The notes under the pieces: model-generated
What the model was told of the DNA's origin: nothing
The model's database searches: none
The model's input: only the letters and a program-made list of their open reading frames with translations
Position numbers and translations under genes: made by a program
DNA from: Chloroflexota bacterium
GTDB taxonomy: Bacteria; Chloroflexota; Dehalococcoidia; GIF9; UBA5629
Direction of reading: 5' to 3'
Assembly (NCBI GenBank): GCA_026389695.1
Contig: JAPLHI010000106.1
Coordinates: forward strand, 1 to 5,384
DNA length: 5,384 bases
In this document: piece after piece, positions 1-3,839 of the stretch
Position numbering within the stretch: the stretch's first letter is position 1
How the letters are laid out: each line of letters starts with the position of its first letter

Positions 1-771
1 AAAATCAGCGGAGAAGGAGCGCCCTTTATCTGGGCGCACGGCCTGATGTGCAGTATGGAGTGGGAAGATCACAGCGGAATATTCGGCTGGGATGAAATTG
101 ACGCGGCTGCCAGGGTAATACGCTATGATGCCAGGGGGCACGGCCGGAGTGAAGGCAGCCTGTGCGCCACGGATTACCAGTGGACTAACCTCGGCCGGGA
201 CATGCTGAATATAGCCGATGCCTGCGGCATTAAGCATTTTGTCGCGGGCGGCCAGTCCATGGGCAGCGCCACTGCCCTCAGTGCTGCGCTCTTAGAACCC
301 GAGCGCATTAAGGCGCTGATCCTGTATACTCCGCCTGCCATCTGGGAAACCAGGGCCAACCAGGCTTCTGTCTACCGCCTTATCGCTCAGATTGCAGGTG
401 AAAAAGGCCCGTGCGATATGTCCGCCCTGATGAGGCAGGCGCCGGAGCGGACCTTTCCCAAATGGCTTTTGCAGTCACTGGGAGACCGGGTGAACGTATT
501 CTGGGACGGTATTGCCTGCTTTAACAAGGAAGTGCTGGTGAACGTGCTGAATGGTTCGGCACAAAGCAACTTACCACCGCGGGAAGAGGTGGCTTTGCTA
601 AAAATGCCGGTGCTAATACTTGCCTGGCCGGATGATATTGTTCATCCTCAGCAATCAGCATATTCCCTCCATGAGGTGTTACAGCAATCCGAGCTGATCA
701 TGGCTGAGAACATGGATGACGTCAGGCAGTGGCCAGGCAGGATCAAAGAGTTTATCCTAAAATACAGCTGA
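1..771 (+). CDS. alpha/beta hydrolase fold protein, 5' end missing
   Basis: The reading frame is open from base 1, so the true start lies left of the window; the ATG at 46 is internal. Visible residues number 256. In order they show the oxyanion-hole HG (residues 13-14 of the visible part), the strand and turn YDARGHGRS typical of the fold, and the nucleophile elbow GQSMG with Ser at bases 256-258. The likely acid is in WPDDIVHP (Asp codons at 631-636). The protein ends in a normal helix (EFILKYS). These features place it among general serine hydrolases related to enol-lactonases and esterases; the substrate cannot be read from sequence. The catalytic His expected about 25 residues after the acid, usually in a GH motif, is not there: the region reads AENMDDVRQWP. 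Some members of this fold carry a similar tail, so this may be a subfamily trait. It is convergent with the membrane protein gene at 833-1036. Confidence 0.9.
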   Translation, partial: KISGEGAPFIWAHGLMCSMEWEDHSGIFGWDEIDAAARVIRYDARGHGRSEGSLCATDYQWTNLGRDMLNIADACGIKHFVAGGQSMGSATALSAALLEPERIKALILYTPPAIWETRANQASVYRLIAQIAGEKGPCDMSALMRQAPERTFPKWLLQSLGDRVNVFWDGIACFNKEVLVNVLNGSAQSNLPPREEVALLKMPVLILAWPDDIVHPQQSAYSLHEVLQQSELIMAENMDDVRQWPGRIKEFILKYS

Positions 772-816
772 TATCCACTTACCTCGCTTCAACCGATGGC
801 GGAAAATATCAGCTGT
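764..816. repeat. 11-bp inverted repeat between convergent genes
   Basis: ACAGCTGATAT at 764-774 is the exact reverse complement of ATATCAGCTGT at 806-816, with a 31-base loop. It overlaps the stop codon of the hydrolase and sits before the end of the minus-strand membrane protein gene. It could act as a two-way transcription end. The loop is long and there is no clean T run on the + side; the - side continues into TATTTTA. A terminator role is therefore only possible. Confidence 0.45.
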
Positions 817-832
817 TAGAAGTAAGCCTTTG

Positions 833-1036
833 CTAGCGGCGCCAGCGATCCCACCGGTGGCCGACGGCAGCCAGCGGAGCAACCGTAAGCCACAGCGTCA
901 CCGTAATCAACATGGCCATGGGGTAATCGATCTTAAGGAGACTGAAATTCGGCGCCACCGCGCCCCAGATGAGCATCAGGATCAATGCACTCAGAAAAAA
1001 GCCGGGTATTGCCGCCAGTATCCTAAAATAACCCAC
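833..1036 (-). CDS. small two-helix membrane protein downstream of padR
   Basis: This frame encodes 67 residues and I do not recognise a named family. It has two hydrophobic spans, about residues 5-27 (with PGFFLSALILMLIWG) and about 39-60 (with MLITVTLWLTVAPLAA), and a basic tail, HRWDRWRR. The positive-inside rule puts both ends in the cytoplasm. The start is GTG at 1036, chosen because a strong AGGGAGG lies at 1049-1043, six bases upstream. It lies 79 bases after the padR stop on the same strand and has no obvious promoter of its own, so it is probably the regulated partner in a padR operon. The opposite-strand frame at 830-1057 is proline- and histidine-rich and looks like its shadow. The function could involve membrane stress or drug response, as with other PadR targets, but nothing here shows that. 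Confidence 0.72.
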   Translation of the reverse strand: MGYFRILAAIPGFFLSALILMLIWGAVAPNFSLLKIDYPMAMLITVTLWLTVAPLAAVGHRWDRWRR

Positions 1037-1042
1037 TGTAAT

Positions 1043-1049
1043 CCTCCCT
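1043..1049 (-). promoter_or_regulatory. ribosome binding site fixing a GTG start
   Basis: AGGGAGG on the minus strand, six bases before the GTG at 1036. It is the strongest Shine-Dalgarno match in the window and decides the start of the small membrane protein. Confidence 0.75.
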
Positions 1050-1115
1050 ATTTGTAATTATTTTTGAATCTAGTAGACATCATTGGACTGCGTGTGATTA
1101 CTTTTTTAAGACCGA

Positions 1116-1610
1116 TTATTTCTCCAGGATATCTTCAATATCCCGACAGGCGTGGGAGATGGTCTCCCTGATGCGGGCCCATTTATCAGGGTCCAAATGA
1201 TGGATGCGGCGGCCTATAAGGCGGCCTGTACTCCTTAACTCATGCATGGTTTCACGGAACTCGTCACGATCACGCGGGTTAAGCCATGATTTCATGTGTC
1301 CTTTGATTCTGTTGACAACTTCTCCCTGTTCTTTAAGGAATTGTTTTCCCTCGTCGGTAACAGCATATACCTTCTTGCCGTCGCTTTCCTCAGCAGCAAT
1401 ATAACCCATATCCTCCAGCATCTGCAGCGTGGGATAAACGCTGCCTGCGCTGGGGGTATAAAAGCCGTGAAACCGCTCTTCGAGGGCGCGCATGATTTCA
1501 TAGCCGTGGTTCGGCTTGTCCTTCAACAGGTCCAGAATTACGTACTTCAGGTCACCCTTCTCAAACAATCGGGAATGCCTCTCCGATTTAAAAAAATGCC
1601 GATCAAACAT
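1116..1610 (-). CDS. PadR family transcriptional regulator
   Basis: A 164-residue DNA-binding repressor of the PadR family. The N-terminal winged helix-turn-helix spans about residues 18-95: LKYVILDLLKDKPNHGYEIM (21-40), then the recognition part TPSAGSVYPTLQMLE (52-66), then the wing GKKVYAVTDEGK (78-89). These are the family's hallmark stretches. Residues from about 96 to 164 are helical and charged and form the usual C-terminal dimerisation arm. Length is normal for the longer PadR subgroup. The ATG at 1610 follows a G-rich site (AGGGGGA, 1622-1616). The promoter and a large dyad lie directly upstream, which implies autorepression. The gene leads into the small membrane protein at 833-1036. 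The inducing ligand is unknown. Confidence 0.95.
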   Translation of the reverse strand: MFDRHFFKSERHSRLFEKGDLKYVILDLLKDKPNHGYEIMRALEERFHGFYTPSAGSVYPTLQMLEDMGYIAAEESDGKKVYAVTDEGKQFLKEQGEVVNRIKGHMKSWLNPRDRDEFRETMHELRSTGRLIGRRIHHLDPDKWARIRETISHACRDIEDILEK

Positions 1611-1622
1611 ATCTATTCCCCC

Positions 1623-1660
1623 TATATATCACGATATATCGTAACATGTCGTGATATATA
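1623..1660. promoter_or_regulatory. probable PadR operator, nested palindromes
   Basis: TATATATCACGA at 1623-1634 is perfectly mirrored by TCGTGATATATA at 1649-1660, a 12-bp inverted repeat with a 14-base spacer. A second perfect palindrome, ACGATATATCGT (1631-1642), is nested in its left half, and ACATGT lies at 1644-1649. PadR proteins are known to bind AT-rich dyads in their own promoters. This one covers the -10 box and the start site region of padR, so bound protein would block transcription. Confidence 0.7.
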
Positions 1661-1666
1661 TGTCAA
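1638..1666 (-). promoter_or_regulatory. padR promoter
   Basis: On the minus strand a perfect -35 TTGACA (1666-1661) is followed after exactly 17 bases by TACGAT (1643-1638, 4 of 6). Transcription would start near 1631, giving a leader of about 20 bases. The -10 box and spacer lie inside the palindrome. Confidence 0.7.
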
Positions 1667-1671
1667 GAGGG

Positions 1672-1688
1672 GGTAGTGTATCATTTTG
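1672..1688 (+). repeat. left copy of 17-bp inverted repeat
   Basis: GGTAGTGTATCATTTTG. Its exact reverse complement is at 3022-3038. This copy begins five bases beyond the -35 box of padR, in non-coding DNA. Confidence 0.85.
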
Positions 1689-1701
1689 AAATCCTAAGTC
1701 C

Positions 1702-1730
1702 TCGACAATGCTTGACCGCTTGTGTATCTT
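1702..1730 (+). promoter_or_regulatory. candidate promoter of the KGG-motif gene
   Basis: TCGACA (1702-1707, 5 of 6) is separated by 17 bases from TATCTT (1725-1730, 4 of 6). Transcription would begin near 1737, which is itself the A of an ATG. The -35 region is shared with the site at 2665. Confidence 0.4.
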
Positions 1731-1986
1731 GAATGTATGGCAAAGGAAAAAGAAGCAGGATCACGATTTTAGTATCAATGCTTATAGAATAGTCCAAGAG
1801 CTTACAAAAGATACTGAGATCGTTCAAGTAGAAGCCGTACAGATTGAGGGTAAGAATCCAAACGCTGTAGCTTTGGGTAGACTAGGTGGATTGAAAGGGG
1901 GTAAGGCTAGAGCAGAGAAGCTAACGGCCGAGCAACGTAGAGAGATCGCTAAAAAGGCTGCTACGAAACGGTGGGCAGCGAAATAA
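1708..1986 (+). CDS. small basic KGG-motif protein, start region probably frameshifted
   Basis: The conserved part is the C-terminal half: KNPNAVALGRLGGLKGGKAR (about residues 49-68), then AEKLTAEQRREIAKKAATKR and a WAAK end. This glycine- and lysine-rich pattern is common in small bacterial proteins of unknown function, some labelled histone-like because of their charge. The middle, with FSINAYRIVQELT, also fits that family. The first 11 residues from ATG 1708 do not, and no Shine-Dalgarno site precedes that ATG. Family members normally start with MAKKK-type sequence. Exactly that (MAKEK) begins at ATG 1737 in another frame and would join this frame if one A of the five-A run at 1747-1751 were absent, giving about 82 residues. 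A TTG at 1729 is another in-frame start. The gene converges on hicB with an 8-base gap. Confidence 0.75.
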   Translation: MLDRLCILNVWQRKKKQDHDFSINAYRIVQELTKDTEIVQVEAVQIEGKNPNAVALGRLGGLKGGKARAEKLTAEQRREIAKKAATKRWAAK

Positions 1987-1994
1987 CCTATACT

Positions 1995-2339
1995 TTATCT
2001 TGTAGCCAATTTAGCACTGACAACACGATTAATACTAACCCCAGCTTCTGCTGCTTGTATAGCAATATCTCTATGCATATTTGGGGTTATACGAACCACA
2101 AATTTGCCTGAATATCTTATAAGCGAAAGTGGCTCAGGAATATTTTCATTATTAGATTTCATATCTAAAACGGTTTCTGCTACCAATTTGCGTATACCTT
2201 GCAACGCTGCTTCCGGAGTCTTTCCTAGCCAGCTCAAGCTAGGAAACTCAGCACACAAACCTACATATTCCTTATCTTCGGCAGACCAAGTAATTCGATA
2301 GGTATAATAATTATTTTGTGTTATTAGTTTTGTTGCCAT
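1995..2339 (-). CDS. hicB: HicB antitoxin
   Basis: 114 residues. The N-terminal half is the degenerate RNase H-like HicB domain (about residues 11-60): YTYRITWSAEDKEYVGLCAE, then FPSLSWLGKTPEAALQGI. The C-terminal part (about 77-114) is an Arc-like ribbon-helix-helix: GKFVVRITPNMHRDIAIQAA, then AGVSINRVVSAKLA. The first domain binds and neutralises HicA; the second binds operator DNA, so this protein probably represses the hicAB promoter. Both domains are complete. The start at 2339 lies inside the end of hicA (29-base overlap) and has its own ribosome site, which supports translational coupling. A Chp-like orphan HicB is ruled out by the intact HicA upstream. Confidence 0.94.
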   Translation of the reverse strand: MATKLITQNNYYTYRITWSAEDKEYVGLCAEFPSLSWLGKTPEAALQGIRKLVAETVLDMKSNNENIPEPLSLIRYSGKFVVRITPNMHRDIAIQAAEAGVSINRVVSAKLATR

Positions 2340-2586
2340 TTTGCGCCTCCAGTTTGTCTATAGCCTGTATTACTTGTCTAACTTGATAAGCCTTTGCCTT
2401 TCCTTTGTCGTTTTGTATATTTATCCTAGGGTCACCTTGCCACGGTGTTTTATATATACAATGGCTACTACTTTCATGCCGTGGCTCACCAAAATAATGT
2501 TTACAAACTTTACTTAGGTCAGAAAAACTCACACCCTTTGGATTCTTGCGTATTTGTTTAATTATTTTTTCTATTGAATCCGTCAT
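2311..2586 (-). CDS. hicA: HicA toxin, mRNA interferase
   Basis: 91 residues, first gene of the pair, as is usual for HicAB. HicA folds as a small double-stranded-RNA-binding domain and cleaves mRNA when free of HicB. The family signature is SSHCIYKTPW, with the catalytic His at residue 42, followed by GDPRINIQNDKGKAKAYQVR and the closing helix QVIQAIDKLE. The N-terminal helix (IEKIIKQIRKNP, then SFSDLSKVCKHYFG) is intact, so the toxin looks active. ATG 2586 has only a weak AAAG upstream, and the predicted transcript start is about four bases before it, so translation may be nearly leaderless. The short Asn- and Lys-rich tail past residue 80 overlaps hicB. Confidence 0.94.
   Translation of the reverse strand: MTDSIEKIIKQIRKNPKGVSFSDLSKVCKHYFGEPRHESSSHCIYKTPWQGDPRINIQNDKGKAKAYQVRQVIQAIDKLEAQNGNKTNNTK
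2346..2350 (-). promoter_or_regulatory. hicB ribosome binding site inside hicA
   Basis: GGAGG on the minus strand, six bases before the hicB ATG at 2339 and within hicA codons. It is much stronger than the hicA site, which favours antitoxin translation over toxin. Confidence 0.75.
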
Positions 2587-2596
2587 CTTTAAAGTA

Positions 2597-2626
2597 ATAG
2601 TACCATTAATGATACCACATTGTCAA
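2597..2626 (-). promoter_or_regulatory. hicAB promoter
   Basis: Minus-strand TTGACA (2626-2621, perfect) and TACTAT (2602-2597, 4 of 6) with an 18-base spacer. The start point would be near 2590, almost at the hicA ATG. Confidence 0.6.
2600..2615. promoter_or_regulatory. candidate HicB operator
   Basis: GTACCATTAATGATAC is a 16-bp palindrome with one mismatched pair, lying in the spacer of the hicAB promoter and touching the -10 box. HicB proteins with ribbon-helix-helix tails bind dyads at such positions. Confidence 0.5.
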
Positions 2627-2673
2627 CACTTTATAACATTAATATGGACAGAATAACATTAGTATTGACAATG
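2618..2673. repeat. inverted TTGACAATG pair, back-to-back -35 boxes
   Basis: CATTGTCAA (2618-2626) and TTGACAATG (2665-2673) form a perfect 9-bp inverted repeat 38 bases apart. Each contains a perfect TTGACA, one for hicAB leftward and one pointing right. This is a divergent promoter layout. Confidence 0.55.
2631..2670 (+). repeat. 20-bp tandem direct repeat between divergent promoters
   Basis: AACATTAATATGGACA (2635-2650) and AACATTAGTATTGACA (2655-2670) match at 14 of 16 bases with a period of exactly 20, about two helical turns. The spacing suits cooperative regulator binding on one DNA face. Confidence 0.45.
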
Positions 2674-2694
2674 CTTGACTGGTCATGGAATTAT
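2665..2694 (+). promoter_or_regulatory. candidate rightward promoter
   Basis: Perfect TTGACA (2665-2670), 18-base spacer, AATTAT (2689-2694, 4 of 6). It shares GACAATGCTTGAC with the promoter before the KGG gene. Only very short frames follow it, so its product is unclear; it could also be a relic. Confidence 0.35.
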
Positions 2695-2764
2695 ATGTAT
2701 TGCGGTTGCTGGAATTTATATTATAGTCTTGCCAATATTATCAATAGTACTTAGTATTATCTAA
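2675..2764 (+). CDS. tiny hydrophobic frame, 29 residues, uncertain
   Basis: From TTG 2675 to TAA 2764 the frame reads an almost wholly hydrophobic peptide, with IAVAGIYIIVLPILSIVLS as a possible single membrane span. There is no ATG and no ribosome site, and the TTG overlaps the candidate promoter. It ends 10 bases before the convergent 53-residue gene. In AT-rich DNA such frames arise easily, so I hold this lightly. Confidence 0.2.
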   Translation: MTGHGIICIAVAGIYIIVLPILSIVLSII

Positions 2765-2774
2765 TTACTGTATA

Positions 2775-2936
2775 TCACTCTTGATTATTTTCTGTTTTAG
2801 GATTATTAGCTTCGCCTTTATAACCAGAATCCCTTAATAATCTATCGAGAATCTTCTCTACAAGCCACCCGACTACGGCAAGGACTATAATTCCACCACC
2901 TTTTACAGCCCACGAACCCTTCATAAAATTTGGCAT
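2775..2936 (-). CDS. 53-residue single-helix membrane protein
   Basis: I do not recognise the family. The protein starts MPNFMKGSWAVKGG, has one hydrophobic span at about residues 15-26 (IIVLAVVGWLVE), then an amphipathic basic and acidic stretch (KILDRLLRDSGYKG) and a polar Asn-, Lys- and Glu-rich tail. This is a sensible small membrane protein design with a cytoplasmic tail. The start at 2936 follows a weak GGGAT-type site; Met5 is an alternative. It lies on the same strand as hicAB but is separated from it by the divergent promoter region, so it is a separate unit. A pair of competing hairpins lies 40-80 bases upstream. It could be a toxin-like peptide, a holin-like protein or a membrane anchor; nothing decides. 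Confidence 0.58.
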   Translation of the reverse strand: MPNFMKGSWAVKGGGIIVLAVVGWLVEKILDRLLRDSGYKGEANNPKTENNQE

Positions 2937-2976
2937 GATCTATTCTATCCCAATTCGCATGAGATTTACAGGTTAC

Positions 2977-3017
2977 GAGTAGCCTATCAGTGAAGCTACT
3001 CATCTTGTAGCCTCACT
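2977..3017 (-). promoter_or_regulatory. two mutually exclusive hairpins upstream of the 53-residue gene
   Basis: In the minus-strand RNA, 3017-3007 pairs with 2999-2989 (11 pairs including one G-U, 7-base loop). Alternatively 3001-2995 pairs with 2983-2977 (7 perfect pairs, 11-base loop). They share 2995-2999 and cannot form together. This is attenuator-like geometry, but no T run follows either stem. Confidence 0.4.
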
Positions 3018-3021
3018 TCCC

Positions 3022-3038
3022 CAAAATGATACACTACC
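3022..3038 (-). repeat. right copy of 17-bp inverted repeat
   Basis: On the minus strand this reads GGTAGTGTATCATTTTG, identical to 1672-1688. Identity stops abruptly on both sides. Confidence 0.85.
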
Positions 3039-3048
3039 GAACAGGGAA

Positions 3049-3072
3049 TTATCACAGTGATAACGAACGTTA
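3049..3072. repeat. two adjoining short palindromes
   Basis: TTATCACAGTGATAA (3049-3063, 7+1+7 perfect) runs into TAACGAACGTTA (3061-3072, 5+2+5 perfect). They sit 10 bases outside the right 17-bp repeat and could be a regulator site. They also fall in the possible hydrophobic frame, so they may be incidental. Confidence 0.3.
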
Positions 3073-3155
3073 AAACAACAGCGAGAGTGGATAATATCAA
3101 AGGATAGCTTCATTATTTGGGACTGATTGTTGGGTGGGCAAGGCACTATCTCTGC

Positions 3156-3211
3156 CATACCAGCATTGCCGGATCCCGGTATGTGCCGTGATACGGCTCC
3201 AAGTTTAACTT
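3156..3211 (-). terminator. stacked hairpins after the secreted protein gene
   Basis: Read along the minus strand after the stop at 3239: AAGTTTAACTT (3211-3201), then GCCGT/ACGGC (3197-3193 with 3189-3185, 3-base loop), then CATACC/GGTATG (3183-3178 with 3161-3156). There is no T run, so intrinsic termination is doubtful; transcript end protection is an alternative. Confidence 0.33.
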
Positions 3212-3238
3212 AAGCGTTATTCGTTTTGCTGCAAGCCC

Positions 3239-3721
3239 TTAGTACTCTACTGAAAAGTGTGCGAAGATATAGAATTGGCCGTTTGCATCAGAGAAGGGCA
3301 CTCCGAAGCTTTGATTGGCGTCCTGACCAGGCTTGGCAGTGAAATTCGGGGAATTACTGACGGACAGATGTGCGCTATCCACCTTGACGCCTTGGTCGAG
3401 ATTATAGGTGACGGTGTAGGTACCATCACCGTTGTTCATAACCTGGTATGACCCGATGATGTCTTGTCCATTTTTAGGGTTTCCGAGCTGGATATCATAG
3501 GAGCCGGAACCTCCATCATACGTGTTATACATGAACCATGTGCCTTTGGGCAGGATAGGTGTGCCCAATCCGGTTGCGCTGCCACTGCTAGTGTAAGCGC
3601 CTAATACCTCAGATGGAGCATATGTGGGTGATGCAAAGAAAACAAGAGCCATTATTGCAACTGAAAAGAGTAAGGTGAAAATAAAGTGCCAGGATATACT
3701 TTTCTTATGATTATCAACCAT
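3239..3721 (-). CDS. secreted or membrane-anchored beta-rich protein
   Basis: 160 residues. A basic start (DNHKK) and a hydrophobic span at about 11-30 form a signal sequence or anchor. The Ala after SPTY (residue 35) would be a signal peptidase site, but Pro follows at +1, which normally blocks cleavage, so the protein may stay anchored. There is no lipobox Cys. Residues 60-160 resemble a module found in secreted bacterial proteins of unknown function: a strand rich in TYTVTYNL (101-108), a VDSAHLSV segment (114-121) in the place of the usual ETHLYVG, AKPGQ (129-133) for APGQ, and a closing FYIFAHFSVEY for IYVVAHAVV. Start ATG 3721 has AGGAGAGG six bases upstream. A weak promoter candidate lies at 3772-3744. 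Function is unknown. Confidence 0.85.
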   Translation of the reverse strand: MVDNHKKSISWHFIFTLLFSVAIMALVFFASPTYAPSEVLGAYTSSGSATGLGTPILPKGTWFMYNTYDGGSGSYDIQLGNPKNGQDIIGSYQVMNNGDGTYTVTYNLDQGVKVDSAHLSVSNSPNFTAKPGQDANQSFGVPFSDANGQFYIFAHFSVEY

Positions 3722-3727
3722 GGTGAT

Positions 3728-3735
3728 CCTCTCCT
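3728..3735 (-). promoter_or_regulatory. ribosome binding site of the secreted protein gene
   Basis: AGGAGAGG on the minus strand, six bases before ATG 3721; it fixes this start. Confidence 0.7.
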
Positions 3736-3743
3736 AAAAAAGC

Positions 3744-3772
3744 AATGTAACATATTTGGGCAACTGGTGCAA
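3744..3772 (-). promoter_or_regulatory. weak candidate promoter for the secreted protein gene
   Basis: Minus-strand TTGCAC (3772-3767, 3 of 6) and TACATT (3749-3744, 4 of 6) with a 17-base spacer. It lies directly next to one copy of the AAGTGACCTTG repeat. Confidence 0.28.
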
Positions 3773-3780
3773 GGTCACTT
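3764..3780 (-). repeat. AAGTGACCTTG repeat, proximal copy
   Basis: AAGTGACCTTGCACCAG on the minus strand matches the copy at 3922-3906 at 14 of 17 bases, 11 of them in one perfect block. Both copies are preceded by AAGGTA. Confidence 0.45.
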
Positions 3781-3839
3781 TACCTTACAGCAGTTAATCA
3801 TTCTGAAGGCTTTTTTTACTCCGATTTCCTGTTTGAAGG

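Larger units (their letters stand above)
1672..3038. mobile_element. possible non-autonomous mobile unit with HicAB cargo
   Basis: The segment is 1367 bp, bounded by a perfect 17-bp inverted repeat facing inward. It is visibly AT-richer than the flanking genes and carries a KGG-motif gene, hicAB and tiny membrane proteins. The size is that of a small insertion sequence, but no transposase, integrase or relaxase frame is present, and I see no target-site duplication next to the repeats (left flank ends AAGAGGG, right flank begins GAACAGG). It could be cargo mobilised in trans, an eroded insertion sequence, or a chance boundary. Confidence 0.33.
2996..3113 (-). pseudogene. small hydrophobic protein frame, possibly frameshifted
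   Basis: From TTG 3100 to the TAG at 2996 one frame encodes a hydrophobic helix (ILSTLAVVLTFVITVIIP) and a polar end (YHFGEVRLQDE). The natural ATG start, MKLS at 3113, is in another frame. Loss of one T near 3101-3103 would join them into a 38-residue membrane peptide beginning MKLSLILSTLAVV. The frame runs through the right copy of the 17-bp repeat, so if that repeat is an element end, the frame is chimeric or accidental. No ribosome site is visible. Confidence 0.3.
2941..3238. other. 300-bp region without a clear intact gene
   Basis: The stretch between the 53-residue gene and the secreted protein holds competing hairpins, the right copy of the 17-bp repeat, a possibly broken small hydrophobic frame, two short dyads and a run of hairpins near 3156-3211. 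No tRNA or known riboswitch pattern is seen. Confidence 0.6.

Noticed and set aside
830..1057. Plus-strand frame of 75 codons opposite the small membrane protein
   Set aside because: It is rich in Pro, His, Gln and Arg with no domain, and has no ribosome site; the minus strand has a strong one and a membrane-protein pattern.
1204..1676. Frames overlapping padR on both strands (1204-1404, 1292-1501, 1296-1676)
   Set aside because: They are antisense or out-of-frame readings of an unmistakable PadR gene.
3257..3451. Plus-strand frame opposite the secreted protein gene
   Set aside because: No start signal and no family likeness; the minus-strand frame has signal sequence and ribosome site.
3801..3820. 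Plus-strand GAAGGC followed by seven T as an intrinsic terminator
   Set aside because: No stable stem precedes the T run, and no plus-strand gene ends there.
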